Counted from the first letter of the stretch, positions 9,045-20,031 are shown. The stretch is DNA of 42,997 bases from Acidobacteriota bacterium (GCA_021851335.1 JAJZEA010000026.1:1-42997), one strand, 5' to 3'. The notes: generated by a model from the letters alone, not told the origin. Translations and numbers: made by a program.

Positions 9045-9344
9045 ATGAAGAAACTGCAATCGATTCTGATGGTTCTGTCCACGCTTTGCTTCGCCATTCC
9101 GGCTCTGGCCGATGGTGGCAGCGGCGTGGTCGATCTGGCGCCGATCGGCGCGGGTCTTGGCATCGCGTTGGCCGCCGGCCTTTGCGGACTGGGACAGGGC
9201 AAGGCAACCGGCAGCGCCGTCGAAGCGCTGGCTCGTAACCCCGGAGCGCGCGCCGGTATTCAGCTTCTGCTGGTGCTGGGTCTCGCCTTCATCGAGTCCC
9301 TCACGCTCTTCACGCTGGTCATCATCTTCGCGAAGATCAAGTAA
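9045..9344 (+). CDS. atpE: F-type ATP synthase subunit c
   Basis: The c-ring subunit. The 99-residue product starts with a signal-like hydrophobic segment of about 22 residues (ending near FAIPALADG), which makes it longer than most c subunits, and then has the two-helix hairpin. Helix 1 carries GLGQGKATG, the loop has ARNPGAR, and helix 2 carries FIESLTLF. The Glu in FIES is the ion carrier. A Gln 33 residues earlier and the Ser just after Glu match the Gln/Glu-Ser set of Na+-binding c-rings, although the following Thr and Tyr of that site are Leu and Phe. The start ATG follows GCAGGAGAA. This is the last gene of the locus; F1, b and delta subunit genes are not nearby. Confidence 0.95.
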   Translation: MKKLQSILMVLSTLCFAIPALADGGSGVVDLAPIGAGLGIALAAGLCGLGQGKATGSAVEALARNPGARAGIQLLLVLGLAFIESLTLFTLVIIFAKIK

Positions 9345-9398
9345 GCCGATCAGCAATCAAGCGCGGGAGTCTGCGCTCGGTTGCTGAGATCAAAGATC

Positions 9399-9431
9399 AA
9401 GCCCGGCTCCGCTTTGTGCGGAGCCGGGCTT
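9399..9431. terminator. Strong intrinsic terminator after atpE
   Basis: A perfect 14-bp GC-rich stem, AAGCCCGGCTCCGC (9399-9412) with GCGGAGCCGGGCTT (9418-9431), and a 5-base loop. TTTGGTTTTTG follows on the plus strand. It closes the F0 operon and could also stop transcription of the converging katG gene. Confidence 0.88.
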
Positions 9432-9490
9432 TGGTTTTTGCGTGAACGATCGCGCTCCAGCCAGGGTGAACTGACCGGAGCAAGTGGATT

Positions 9491-11821
<2,331 letters not shown>

Positions 11822-11822
11822 C

Positions 11823-11828
11823 TATAAT
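11823..11828 (+). promoter_or_regulatory. Perfect -10 hexamer just upstream of the MocA-like gene
   Basis: TATAAT at 11823-11828 ends seven bases before the ATG at 11836, so transcription would begin at or very near the start codon. No Shine-Dalgarno sequence is present. A convincing -35 element at the right spacing is not visible; the nearest TTG-type hexamer (11797-11802) would need a 20-base spacer. Confidence 0.4.
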
Positions 11829-11835
11829 CCACATT

Positions 11836-12498
11836 ATGGCCGTTGTTTGCATCATTACCGCTGCCGGAGCCAGTCGACGACTTGGCCATCCCAAGCAGCT
11901 TGTGCGGGTCAATGCCCGAGTTGCGAGCCAGGTCGACGGTGAGACGCTGATCGAGCGCAGCGTGCGGATTGCGCATCAGGCAGGCGTGGAGCGAGTTCTG
12001 GTCGTGCTCGGCGCTCACGCGCAACGGATTCGCCAGGTCCTGGAGGCAACGGGTCTTCGGCTCACCATGCTCGATAACATGCGCTGGCAGCAGGGACTTT
12101 CCACGTCGATCACACTGGGCGTGGAACACGCGATGGCGCTGCCGCAGTGTGAGGGCGCGTTGCTGATGGTCTGTGACCAGCCCTATCTCAGCTCAGTTCA
12201 TCTGCAAACGCTGCTACGCGCCTTTGACGCGCACCAGCGCCAGCGCATTGTGGCCAGCGGATATGACGAGATCGTAGGAATTCCGGCGATTTTTCCTGTC
12301 GCATCATTTCCTGCTCTGATGGAGTTGAGCGGCGACGCGGGCGCGCGATCGCTGCTGCGATCATCTGACGCGAAGGCTGGTCCGGTGGTTGTGCCATGCC
12401 CGGCTGCATCACTTGATCTGGACACGCCGGAAGACGAGGCGCGGCTTGCGCAGGATGGCGGCCTGGGTGACAGGCGGCAGACCGCGGACGAAGGCTGA
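11836..12498 (+). CDS. MocA/MobA-like nucleotidyltransferase (molybdenum cofactor)
   Basis: A 220-residue Rossmann-like nucleotidyltransferase. The nucleotide-binding signature ITAAGASRRLGHPKQL lies at the N-terminus, the metal-binding motif MVCDQPYLS at about residues 113-121, and GIPAIFP further on. This pattern is that of MocA-type enzymes, which attach CMP (or GMP in MobA) to molybdopterin for the xanthine dehydrogenase and related families. The next gene is a molybdopterin synthase fusion, which supports a cofactor role. The ATG at 11836 is chosen because the conserved fold begins there; sequence upstream in frame is non-conserved. MocA versus MobA cannot be settled by eye. Confidence 0.85.
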   Translation: MAVVCIITAAGASRRLGHPKQLVRVNARVASQVDGETLIERSVRIAHQAGVERVLVVLGAHAQRIRQVLEATGLRLTMLDNMRWQQGLSTSITLGVEHAMALPQCEGALLMVCDQPYLSSVHLQTLLRAFDAHQRQRIVASGYDEIVGIPAIFPVASFPALMELSGDAGARSLLRSSDAKAGPVVVPCPAASLDLDTPEDEARLAQDGGLGDRRQTADEG

Positions 12499-12568
12499 AA
12501 CCGGCCTCGAAGCGCTTGGCTCAACGCGGTTCCAAGGCCTGCGTCGACTCTGTATTCTGTAAAAAGCG

Positions 12569-13306
12569 ATGCAAGTCAAAATTCTCAGCTTCGGCATTCT
12601 GAAAAACGTCATTCCCGCGTCCACCCTGACGCTGGAAGACGCAACAACGGTTGGCGGTCTGCTTGCGCAGTTGCAGAGTGAACTGTCTGCGCGTCATCTG
12701 GAAGAACGGCTGCTGCAGGGCATCGCAGTCAGCGTCAACGCCGAGTATGCGCATGCCAGCCACGTGCTTCACGAGGGCGATGAAGTGGGTCTTTTGCCGC
12801 CAGTCTCCGGTGGCAGTTCCTCACCCGCTATCGTCACCCATCTCACGCGTGAGCCGATTCCCACCGCCTCGCTGATGCAGTCGATTCGCCAGCCAGCGGA
12901 CGGAGCCGTTGCTTCCTTTGATGGAGTGGTGCGAGATCACACGCGTACGCGCCGCACGCTTTTTCTCGATTACGAGGCATACGAGGAGATGGCCTCAACG
13001 CAGATGCGACAGCTTGCCGAGCAGGCTGTGGAGCAGTTTCAGGTGCGCGCGGTCACCATTGTGCATCGACTGGGGCATCTGTTGATCGGTGAAACCTCCG
13101 TGCTGATCCTGGTTGCGTCCGCGCATCGCGCGCCTGCGCTCGATGCCTGCCGCTGGCTCATCGACACGCTCAAGCGCACCGTGCCCATCTGGAAAAAAGA
13201 GACCTTTGAAGACGGTGCTGTCTGGGCCGATGGCGAGCCGTTTCCGGATGCGATTGCGCTGCACGGCGCAGCCGCATTGCCTGCAAAGCCGGAGCAGGAG
13301 AAGTGA
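12569..13306 (+). CDS. MoaD-MoaE fusion, molybdopterin synthase
   Basis: A 245-residue fusion of both molybdopterin synthase subunits, which together insert the dithiolene sulfurs into precursor Z (cPMP). Residues 1-82 are a MoaD ubiquitin-like domain that ends in PPVSGG (G81-G82). Residues from about 88 are MoaE, with the active-site lysines in KRTVPIWKKETFEDG and the GAVASFDGVVRDHTR segment. In normal MoaD the Gly-Gly is the free C-terminus that becomes the thiocarboxylate, so here the protein must be cut after G82 or work in some other way. The actinobacterial MoaX fusion is a precedent. The stop overlaps the GTG of the next gene. TATTCT at 12553-12558 may be its -10 element. Confidence 0.92.
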   Translation: MQVKILSFGILKNVIPASTLTLEDATTVGGLLAQLQSELSARHLEERLLQGIAVSVNAEYAHASHVLHEGDEVGLLPPVSGGSSSPAIVTHLTREPIPTASLMQSIRQPADGAVASFDGVVRDHTRTRRTLFLDYEAYEEMASTQMRQLAEQAVEQFQVRAVTIVHRLGHLLIGETSVLILVASAHRAPALDACRWLIDTLKRTVPIWKKETFEDGAVWADGEPFPDAIALHGAAALPAKPEQEK

Positions 13307-14244
13307 AGCGCCTGCAAGCGATTGCCGTGCTCGCGCTGGCTGTTGCGCTGGCATCGCTGCCCGCTTCGGCTCAGTCTGTTCAGGATGCTTCTGCCCCGAA
13401 TGAGCCAGTGCCCACTCTGCACGTGGATGTGCGCCTGGTCAATGTGCTCACCAGCGTGACGGATGCAAACGGCGCTCCGATTGGCGGCCTTGGGCAAAAT
13501 GATTTTGCCGTGGAGGACAACGGACAGCCGCAGAAGATCGCACTCTTTGAGCGGCAGACCAATCGCCCGCTGAATCTGGTGCTGGCGCTGGACACAAGCG
13601 GCAGCGTAGGCAAGGATCTGGATGCGGAGCGCGCGGCGGCGCGCCGTTTTGCCCGCTCCATTCTGCGCTCGCAGGACAGCATGAGCCTGATTGAGTTTGC
13701 CACGGAGGTGCATCAGGTTGTCCCATTCACCAGCGATGTCAAGCGCATTGAGCACGGGCTGAATACACTGCACCGCGGCGCGGCGACAGCGCTCTATGAG
13801 GCGATTCAAAAGGCCTCGCAAAGCCTGGCTTCGCGTGAAGGACGCAGAGTGCTGGTGCTGGTGACCGATGGCGGCGATACGGTGGACACGGTGACCTATC
13901 GGCAGGCGCTGGAATCGACACTGCGCGCGGAGGTCATCGTTTATTCACTCATCGATGTCCCGATTGAAGCCAGCGCTGGACGTGACCTGGGCGGGGAACA
14001 TGCGCTCATCACGCTCTCCGGGCAGACGGGCGGGCGATATTTCTATCTTGACCGGGTCGGCGCGGATGCTTCGTTCAGCAAAATCTCTCAGGAACTGCGG
14101 ACACAGTATTTGATTGGATACTATCCCGCGCGACAAAACGATGCAGAGGATTTTCACCGCATCACAGTCAAAATTCCCCGCGCAAGGGGCGACGCGTATC
14201 AGCTTCGCTATCGCTCAGGGTATTATTCAGACAACAGTCGTTAG
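13303..14244 (+). CDS. Secreted VWA-domain protein of the acidobacterial VWFA family
   Basis: A 313-residue protein with a signal peptide (about residues 1-23, ending ASA) and an N-terminal beta domain containing VRLVNVLTSVTDANG. A von Willebrand A domain follows, with the MIDAS motif DTSGS near residue 98, a Thr in the TALYEA loop and VTDGGDT. The tail pattern YLIGYYP followed by the FHRITVKI strand is typical of the VWFA-related family described from Acidobacteria (TIGR03436). The partner ligand is unknown. It starts at a GTG overlapping the moaDE stop, with GGAGCAGGAG upstream, so it is translated from the same message although no functional link to the cofactor is evident. Confidence 0.88.
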   Translation: MKRLQAIAVLALAVALASLPASAQSVQDASAPNEPVPTLHVDVRLVNVLTSVTDANGAPIGGLGQNDFAVEDNGQPQKIALFERQTNRPLNLVLALDTSGSVGKDLDAERAAARRFARSILRSQDSMSLIEFATEVHQVVPFTSDVKRIEHGLNTLHRGAATALYEAIQKASQSLASREGRRVLVLVTDGGDTVDTVTYRQALESTLRAEVIVYSLIDVPIEASAGRDLGGEHALITLSGQTGGRYFYLDRVGADASFSKISQELRTQYLIGYYPARQNDAEDFHRITVKIPRARGDAYQLRYRSGYYSDNSR

Positions 14245-14438
14245 CGAATTTTTTCCTTTTCGGCTTTCCCCGGCGACAGTCCGTCGCGCTGCTTGGGGCC
14301 ATTGTTTGCATTCTTGGCGGCGTCGGCAAGGATGCTGTTATCTCACATCGCAGGAATTGCGTCGTAGATACAAGCCATCGTATTTTGCCGTCAGACAACC
14401 CTGGCACTCTGCTTTGCTTCCCATCCTCTATCAGCTCT

Positions 14439-14729
14439 ATGACACCGTTTCGCAATCTTCGTTCCGCGCGCACCACGCCCCCCGTCGAAACCGGGCAGGA
14501 GCAGCTCTATCTGCGCTCACTCAGTTCTCGACAGGTTGCAGTCAATGTGGTTCTGCATGACGGAGAGTCGGTGACCGGATGGATCGAATACTTTGACGAT
14601 GGCATGATCCGTCTGACGCGCGAAAATCAGCCCAATCTTTTTATCTATAAAAATCAGATTCGTACTATTACGGAGAGCGCGCATCGCCGCGCATCGGTCT
14701 CGTCAGCCAACGTGTCGGGGAAAGTATGA
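14439..14729 (+). CDS. Hfq-like Sm-fold RNA-binding protein
   Basis: A 96-residue protein with an Sm domain at about residues 20-78. The Sm1 part reads VNVVLHDGESVTGWIEYFDDGMIRL and the Sm2 part NLFIYKNQIRTI. Helix 1 contains EQLYLRSL, comparable with the N-terminal helix of Hfq. The usual Hfq YKH triad is YKN, so the proximal U-rich RNA site may be altered. It may be this organism's Hfq or a second, divergent Sm protein. The ATG at 14439 is preferred; a TTG at 14385 in the same frame would add 18 unconserved residues. The stop overlaps the ATG of the phosphatase gene (ATGA), so the two are probably coupled. Confidence 0.75.
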   Translation: MTPFRNLRSARTTPPVETGQEQLYLRSLSSRQVAVNVVLHDGESVTGWIEYFDDGMIRLTRENQPNLFIYKNQIRTITESAHRRASVSSANVSGKV

Positions 14730-15658
14730 GCTTGCTGTTGCCGGATGCGGCGAAAGCCAATTTCCGTTGGGTGCCTGCCGCAGCCGAGATTGCAGTCAAG
14801 GCTGGCAGTCAGTTGCGCTGCTTTTTTCAGGCTGGAGTCGCTACCGAGTACAAAGGTGAAGTGGATCTGGTGACCGTGGCCGATCGTACAGTGGAGGCAT
14901 ATCTGCGTCAGGCACTGGCAGAGAGCTTTCCGCAGCACGGCATCTTCGGTGAGGAAGGAACGCGTGACCGTCTGGACGCCGATTTCCGATGGTACGTGGA
15001 TCCTCTGGATGGTACGACGAACTTTGCGCATGGTTTTCCTCACTTCTGCGTTTCATTGGGTCTGGAAGAGCGAAGCACAACCAAGGCCGAGATGAGCGCA
15101 GGGTTGGTGGGCGACGGCCCTCTGGTTGCCGCCGTGATCTACGATCCCATGCGTGAGGAATTGTTTGTAGCGGAGCGAGGAAAAGGGGCGTGGTGCAACG
15201 GACTTCCTATCCGCGTTTCGTCGGCATCGCAGTTGGCCGAGTCCCTCATCGCCACGGGTTTCCCCAGCAGGAAGCGTCACGCTAATCCCAACATTCACTT
15301 CTACCACGAGTTCACGCTTCGTTCGCATGGAGTGCGCCGCGCCGGTTCTGCCGCGCTCGACCTGGCTTATGTCGCCAGCGGGCGACTGGATGCATTTTGG
15401 GAGTTTCATCTGAACCCCTGGGACACCGCAGCCGGTTTTTTGCTGGTGGAAGAAGCAGGCGGCAGAGTGAGCGTCTTTGACGGTGGTCCACGCGAGCTGA
15501 ACAGCAGGGAAGTGCTGGCCACCAACGGCAGTATTCACGGTGAAATGCTTGAGACCTTTGTGACTCTCTTTGCGGGGCGCGATCTGGATCCGATTCCAAC
15601 ACCCGCCGAGTATGCGGAACGCCGCAGAAGAGCTGCCGAAGCAAGTCCCACCAAGTGA
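14726..15658 (+). CDS. Inositol monophosphatase family protein
   Basis: A 310-residue Mg2+-dependent phosphatase of the IMPase/SuhB/HisN superfamily. Metal motifs are complete: GEEGTRD, VDPLDGTTNFAHGFPHFCVS and NPWDTAAGFLLVEEAGG. Substrates in the family include inositol-1-phosphate, histidinol phosphate and 3'-phosphoadenosine phosphates, and sequence alone does not decide. It overlaps the Hfq-like gene by four bases. The ferredoxin gene 99 bases on has its own promoter. Confidence 0.92.
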   Translation: MSLLLPDAAKANFRWVPAAAEIAVKAGSQLRCFFQAGVATEYKGEVDLVTVADRTVEAYLRQALAESFPQHGIFGEEGTRDRLDADFRWYVDPLDGTTNFAHGFPHFCVSLGLEERSTTKAEMSAGLVGDGPLVAAVIYDPMREELFVAERGKGAWCNGLPIRVSSASQLAESLIATGFPSRKRHANPNIHFYHEFTLRSHGVRRAGSAALDLAYVASGRLDAFWEFHLNPWDTAAGFLLVEEAGGRVSVFDGGPRELNSREVLATNGSIHGEMLETFVTLFAGRDLDPIPTPAEYAERRRRAAEASPTK

Positions 15659-15691
15659 GAACGACAGGGAATCGACCTGTGCGTTCACATT

Positions 15692-15720
15692 TTTAACCCA
15701 TCTGTCTGTTGTGCTACTAT
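15692..15720 (+). promoter_or_regulatory. Putative sigma-70 promoter of the ferredoxin gene
   Basis: TTTAAC at 15692-15697 and TACTAT at 15715-15720 have a 17-base spacer. The leader would be about 30 bases and contains the ribosome-binding site CGGAGAAG before the ATG at 15758. Confidence 0.45.
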
Positions 15721-15757
15721 TTGGCTGGCAGAAAAACTCCACGGAGAAGCTCAAGTC

Positions 15758-16018
15758 ATGGCATACGTCATTGCAGAACCCTGTATCGGCACCAAGGACA
15801 CCGCCTGTGTAGACGCCTGTCCCGTCGATTGCATCCACCCCAAAAAAGACGAAGGACAGCACGGAGAAGCAGATCAGCTTTTCATCGATCCGGTCGAGTG
15901 CATCGACTGCGGCGCATGTGTTCCCGCCTGCCCGGTTTCGGCCATCTTTGCAGCCGATGATCTGCCGGAGAAGTGGGCGCATTTTGCTACGAAGAATGCT
16001 GAGCACTTCGGGCGATAG
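15758..16018 (+). CDS. 7Fe-type (3Fe-4S/4Fe-4S) ferredoxin
   Basis: An 86-residue soluble electron carrier. Cysteines C9, C17, C21 and C25 in the first half and C48, C51, C54 and C58 in the second follow the seven-iron ferredoxin pattern. C9, C17 and C58 would hold a 3Fe-4S cluster, C21 with C48, C51 and C54 a 4Fe-4S cluster, and C25 would be the free cysteine. The first motif is CIGTKDTACVDACPVDCIHP. The gene sits alone between its own promoter and a terminator, with no redox partner gene beside it. Confidence 0.93.
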   Translation: MAYVIAEPCIGTKDTACVDACPVDCIHPKKDEGQHGEADQLFIDPVECIDCGACVPACPVSAIFAADDLPEKWAHFATKNAEHFGR

Positions 16019-16074
16019 GCTTTTCATCACAGCTCGGACCTCTGGATACATTCCCGCTCCGAGATACAATCGAC

Positions 16075-16108
16075 GGCGCATGGCCTGCAAAGGCTGTGCG
16101 CCGTTTTT
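16075..16108 (+). terminator. Intrinsic terminator after the ferredoxin gene
   Basis: GGCGCATGGCC (16075-16085) pairs with GGCTGTGCGCC (16092-16102) over 11 bp, including two G-U pairs, around a 6-base loop. GTTTTTGC follows. It separates the ferredoxin from recO. Confidence 0.7.
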
Positions 16109-16145
16109 GCAGTGGTTGATCAGCGAAGATACGTAAGGGGCGACG

Positions 16146-16925
16146 ATGCAGCTTTCCAGTGATGCGGTGATCCTGCGCGTGTGGCCAGTGAATGAAGCAG
16201 ACCTGATCGTCAGCTTTCTCACGCGGGATTTTGGCAAGCTCAAGGGCGTGGCAAAATCTGCCTTGAAGAGCCGTCGTCGCTTTGGCGGCGCGCTGGAGAT
16301 GATGACCGAGGTCAAAGCCACCTTTGTCGATCGGCCTCGCCAGGAACTGGTTCGTATCGATCACTTTGAACTGATTGCCTCACCGCTGCGCGCGCCCGTG
16401 AATTATGCAAGGATGACTGCGCTCAGTTTTTTTGCCGAGGTTACAGAGCAGGCATTGCCGGATCGCAATCCGGAGGAGCTTGCGTTTCGCCTGCTCACAA
16501 CCGTGCTCGATCATGCCACTGCGGATCATCTGTGGCTCTCGATCACCTATTTTTCACTGTGGATGACGAGGCTGATGGGCTGGTTGCCCGACCTGAACAC
16601 CTGCACGGTCTGCACCGCTTCCGTGCTGGACTCCGGAGCCTGGTTTCATCCCTCCGCCGATGGTCTGCGTTGCCATCAACACGCCATGCCCACAAGTGCA
16701 TCCCTGTTGCCGGAATCTCTGCGACTGGCGCAGCAGATGCTGCGTTGCCCGATCGCCGAGTTTGCTGCGCAGCCGTGGAGTGCGCAGCGCGCAGCCGATC
16801 TGCGGCGATTTGCGATTCAGGCGCTGGAGCGCCATCTGGAGCGTCGCCTGCGCACGGCGGAAGCGCTGCGCAGGCTGAGCACTTCCGTGGCCACAGCGTC
16901 TCCATCACGCATGCGGCTCAGTTAG
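16146..16925 (+). CDS. recO: DNA repair protein RecO
   Basis: RecO loads RecA at single-strand gaps together with RecR. The 259-residue protein has an N-terminal OB-fold (SSDAVILRVWPVNEADLIVSFLT..., residues 3-80) with the conserved KGVAKSALKSRRRFGGALE segment. A helical middle part follows, then a partly preserved zinc-finger region CTVC ... CHQH around residues 155-180. The ATG is preceded by AAGGGG. The gene opens a run with glyQ and glyS, as in many bacteria where recO neighbours glyQS. Confidence 0.92.
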   Translation: MQLSSDAVILRVWPVNEADLIVSFLTRDFGKLKGVAKSALKSRRRFGGALEMMTEVKATFVDRPRQELVRIDHFELIASPLRAPVNYARMTALSFFAEVTEQALPDRNPEELAFRLLTTVLDHATADHLWLSITYFSLWMTRLMGWLPDLNTCTVCTASVLDSGAWFHPSADGLRCHQHAMPTSASLLPESLRLAQQMLRCPIAEFAAQPWSAQRAADLRRFAIQALERHLERRLRTAEALRRLSTSVATASPSRMRLS

Positions 16926-16961
16926 AATGAAACCAATCCATTTGCGGTGAAAAACCAAAGC

Positions 16962-17960
16962 ATGTCTGCATTCCATCCACCACTTTCTTCCGGCAACCTT
17001 GCCGACACGGACCAGCCCGCCGTTCCACTCACTTTTCAGGAACTGCTGTTTCGGCTGCAAACATTCTGGGCTTCACGCGGATGTGTCCTCCAACAGCCGT
17101 ATGACGTGGAAGTTGGCGCGGGAACGATGTCCCCGGAGACGTTTCTGCGTGTACTTGGGCCTCGCCCCTACCGCGTGGGCTACGCGCAGCCGTCCCGTCG
17201 GCCCGCCGATGGCCGTTATGGTGAAAATCCCAATCGGCTCTTCAAACACACGCAGTTTCAGCTCATACTTAAGCCGCCACCGGCCAACATTCAGGAGCTG
17301 TATCTCGACTCGCTGGCCGCGATTGGCATTGACCTGCGCCGACATGACCTGAAGTTTGAAGAAGACAACTGGGAGTCGCCAACACTCGGCGCCTGGGGCA
17401 TCGGCTGGCAAGTCATGCTCGATGGGTTGGAGATTACCCAGTTCACGTATTTTCAGCAGTGCGGCGGCATTGATCTTGACCCCATCACGGCGGAGATTAC
17501 TTACGGCCTGGAGCGCATTGCGGCCTTTCTGCAGGATGTCGATTCCATCTACGACATTGTGTGGATGCGCGATCCGGATACGGGTTACGAAATCCGCTAC
17601 GGCGAGATTCGCCTGGAAGACGAGTTGCAGTTTTCCGTCTACAACTTTGAATACGCGGACGTAGAGAAGCTTTGGGAGCATCTGCGACTCTATGAGGCCG
17701 AATGCCAGGCGCTCATTGACGGAGCGCAGACGCTGGCGGCGCTTGACGATGTTGCGCAGATTCGTCGCTACCCGCTGCTGAGCGCCTTTGACCTTTGTCT
17801 GAAGTGCTCTCACCTCTTCAACCTGCTGGATGCGCGCGGAGCCATCTCCGTCACCGAGCGCGTGGGCGTCATCGCAAGAATTCGCGCACTGGCCGTGGGC
17901 GTGGCGCGCGCCTACACAAGCCAGCAGACGGCTGCCCGGAAAGTGACTGCCGATGCCTGA
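16962..17960 (+). CDS. glyQ: Glycyl-tRNA synthetase subunit alpha
   Basis: This is the catalytic alpha chain of the tetrameric bacterial GlyRS, which forms glycyl-adenylate. The roughly 332-residue protein starts with a 20-residue tail. The GlyQ core follows: [41 protein letters not shown], the [16 protein letters not shown] loop, FKHTQFQ, and the class II motifs ending in [18 protein letters not shown] at 16947 in frame is an alternative start and neither has a good ribosome-binding site. It overlaps glyS by eight bases. Confidence 0.95.
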   Translation: MSAFHPPLSSGNLADTDQPAVPLTFQELLFRLQTFWASRGCVLQQPYDVEVGAGTMSPETFLRVLGPRPYRVGYAQPSRRPADGRYGENPNRLFKHTQFQLILKPPPANIQELYLDSLAAIGIDLRRHDLKFEEDNWESPTLGAWGIGWQVMLDGLEITQFTYFQQCGGIDLDPITAEITYGLERIAAFLQDVDSIYDIVWMRDPDTGYEIRYGEIRLEDELQFSVYNFEYADVEKLWEHLRLYEAECQALIDGAQTLAALDDVAQIRRYPLLSAFDLCLKCSHLFNLLDARGAISVTERVGVIARIRALAVGVARAYTSQQTAARKVTADA

Positions 17961-20031
17961 TTTTCTGCTTGAAATTGGACTGGAAGAAGTACCTTCGCGG
18001 ATGCTGGCTGCTGCTCAGCAAGAGCTGGCGGCACGCGTGGACACGCTGCTCCACGAGCATCGTCTGCTGGAATCGGCTTTCCAGATCACAGCATTTTCCA
18101 CCCCGCGCAGGCTTGCCATTCTGGTCTCCGGAGTCATTCCACGCCAACCCGACATCGAAGAAGAGTTGATCGGTCCTTCGTGGAAGATTGCCTGGCAGCA
18201 GGAGTCGTTTTCTCCCGCAGCAACAGCATTCGCCCGCAAGGCCGGGGTCACCGTGGATGCGCTGCGTAAGATTGCCACTCCCAAAGGCGAGTACGTGGGA
18301 GCAACCGTGCTGCGACAAGGAGAAACAGCGTCTGCGATTCTTGCCACTGCGCTCCCAGCCTGTGTTGCAGGGCTTTCATGGCCTAAAAACATGTACTGGC
18401 GCGAAGGCAAACCCGAGCGTTTTGTCCGTCCTGTGCGCTGGCTTGTCGCGCTGCTGGATTCAGAGATTCTTCCGTTCCACTTTGCCGGGCAGGTCGCTGG
18501 GAACTCCAGTCGTGGGCATCGCATTCTTCACGGCGCTGAAGCCGTTCCGCTGCACCACGCTTCCGAGTACGCGAGTCGATTGCGTGAAGCCTTTGTCCTC
18601 GTCCATCCGGACGATCGTCGCCACATCATTCGCAAAGCCTTGGATCGCGCAACGCGGCTGATCCCCAATGCTCGATGGCGCGAGGATGCGGAACTGATCG
18701 AGACGGTGGTTCACCTGACGGAATGGCCTACGGTGCTTTCTGGCGCGTTTGAAGCCGAGTATCTGGCGCTGCCTCAGGAAGTGCTGGTGACCGTGATGCG
18801 GGATCACCAGAAGTACTTTGCCGTCGAAGACACACATGGCGCGCTGTTGCCTCACTTTCTTACGGTGCTAAACACCGAAGTGGACGAGGCAGGGCAGGCA
18901 ATCATTCGCCATGGCAACGAGCGTGTGTTGCGTTCTCGATTCAAGGATGCTCAATTCTTCTGGAATGCCGATCAGAAGACGCCGCTTGCCGAGCGCGTGG
19001 AATTGCTGCGCGCTGTGACCTTTCAAAAAGAGCTTGGTAGCTATTTCTGGAAGACGGAGCAGAATCTGCGCATCGCCGAAGTGGTCAGTAAGACTATTCA
19101 AAGTCGCGGAAAAATTCTGAATCATGCGGCGCTTTTGCAGTCCGTCCTGCTGGCGAAAACGGACCTGACGGCGGAGCTTGTGAAGGAGTTTACCGAGTTG
19201 CAGGGAATCGTCGGCGGGCTTTACGCGCGCGCTCAGGGACTGGGCGAAACCGTAGCCGCCGCCATCTATGCGCAATATACGCCTGCCTCGATGGAGGACT
19301 CGATTCCGTCCACCATCGAAGCGCAGATACTCGGCCTCGTCGATCGCATTCAGACCATTTCCGCCATGTTTTCGATCGGCAATATTCCTTCCGGCTCGCG
19401 TGATCCATTTGCCCTGCGTCGCGCGGGAAATGCAATCATTCGCATTCTGGCAGAGGCGGCCTTGCCGCTGCGCCTGAGCGAACTGATCGCCGCTGCCGGG
19501 CAGGCGGAGACACCGGTTGCCGCTTTTCTGCGCGAGCGCCTCAGTTTCTATCTCAAGGAATCTCGCGGCTTCAGTTACGATGTGATCGCCGCGGTTCTGG
19601 CTGCGGATGCGGACGATGTTCTGGATGCCTGTGCGCGCTGTGAAGCGTTGACCAGGGTTCGCGGCTCTGCGGATTTTATGGCTGTAGCTGCCGCATCCCG
19701 GCGTATTCGCAACATTCTGGCTCAGGCAAAACAGGCAGGAAGCGATTGGTCCGCGGCAGACAACGGGTTGCTCGCTGAGCCAGAGGAGCAGGCGCTGCTG
19801 GCTGCTTCCGAGCGGCTCTCCGAGCAGGTGAAGGCTCTGCGTTTGCGCCACGAATACACCCTGGCGCTGGAAGCAATTGCCAGCCTGGCGCCGACCGTCG
19901 ATGCCTTCTTTGCAAGGATCATGGTGATGGCTCCGCAAGCGGATTTGCGCGCGGCTCGATTACGTCTGATCGACTCCGTGCTGGCCAGCATCTCCGGCAT
20001 TGCAGAGTTCGCTGAGATCGTCAACGCCTGA
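17953..20031 (+). CDS. glyS: Glycyl-tRNA synthetase subunit beta
   Basis: The beta chain recognises and binds tRNA-Gly. The 692-residue protein shows the standard N-terminus ([15 protein letters not shown]), the [13 protein letters not shown] segment, the HD-like region [33 protein letters not shown], and the helical anticodon-binding DALR-like C-terminus. Length is normal. It overlaps glyQ, which couples the two subunits. A hairpin with a T run follows. Confidence 0.96.
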   Translation: MPDFLLEIGLEEVPSRMLAAAQQELAARVDTLLHEHRLLESAFQITAFSTPRRLAILVSGVIPRQPDIEEELIGPSWKIAWQQESFSPAATAFARKAGVTVDALRKIATPKGEYVGATVLRQGETASAILATALPACVAGLSWPKNMYWREGKPERFVRPVRWLVALLDSEILPFHFAGQVAGNSSRGHRILHGAEAVPLHHASEYASRLREAFVLVHPDDRRHIIRKALDRATRLIPNARWREDAELIETVVHLTEWPTVLSGAFEAEYLALPQEVLVTVMRDHQKYFAVEDTHGALLPHFLTVLNTEVDEAGQAIIRHGNERVLRSRFKDAQFFWNADQKTPLAERVELLRAVTFQKELGSYFWKTEQNLRIAEVVSKTIQSRGKILNHAALLQSVLLAKTDLTAELVKEFTELQGIVGGLYARAQGLGETVAAAIYAQYTPASMEDSIPSTIEAQILGLVDRIQTISAMFSIGNIPSGSRDPFALRRAGNAIIRILAEAALPLRLSELIAAAGQAETPVAAFLRERLSFYLKESRGFSYDVIAAVLAADADDVLDACARCEALTRVRGSADFMAVAAASRRIRNILAQAKQAGSDWSAADNGLLAEPEEQALLAASERLSEQVKALRLRHEYTLALEAIASLAPTVDAFFARIMVMAPQADLRAARLRLIDSVLASISGIAEFAEIVNA

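Noticed and set aside
8070..9356. A 428-codon open frame antisense to atpB and atpE
   Set aside because: It spans two well-supported genes and their gap on the other strand and has no family resemblance. GC-rich codon use commonly opens such frames.
16080..16136. An 18-codon ORF starting with a Cys-Lys-Gly-Cys-containing peptide just before recO, with TACAAT upstream
   Set aside because: Its first half coincides with an intrinsic terminator hairpin and T run, which explains the sequence better than a small protein.
15053..16321. A 422-codon minus-strand frame across the phosphatase, ferredoxin and recO genes
   Set aside because: It crosses three confident genes, a promoter and a terminator, so it is a chance open frame.
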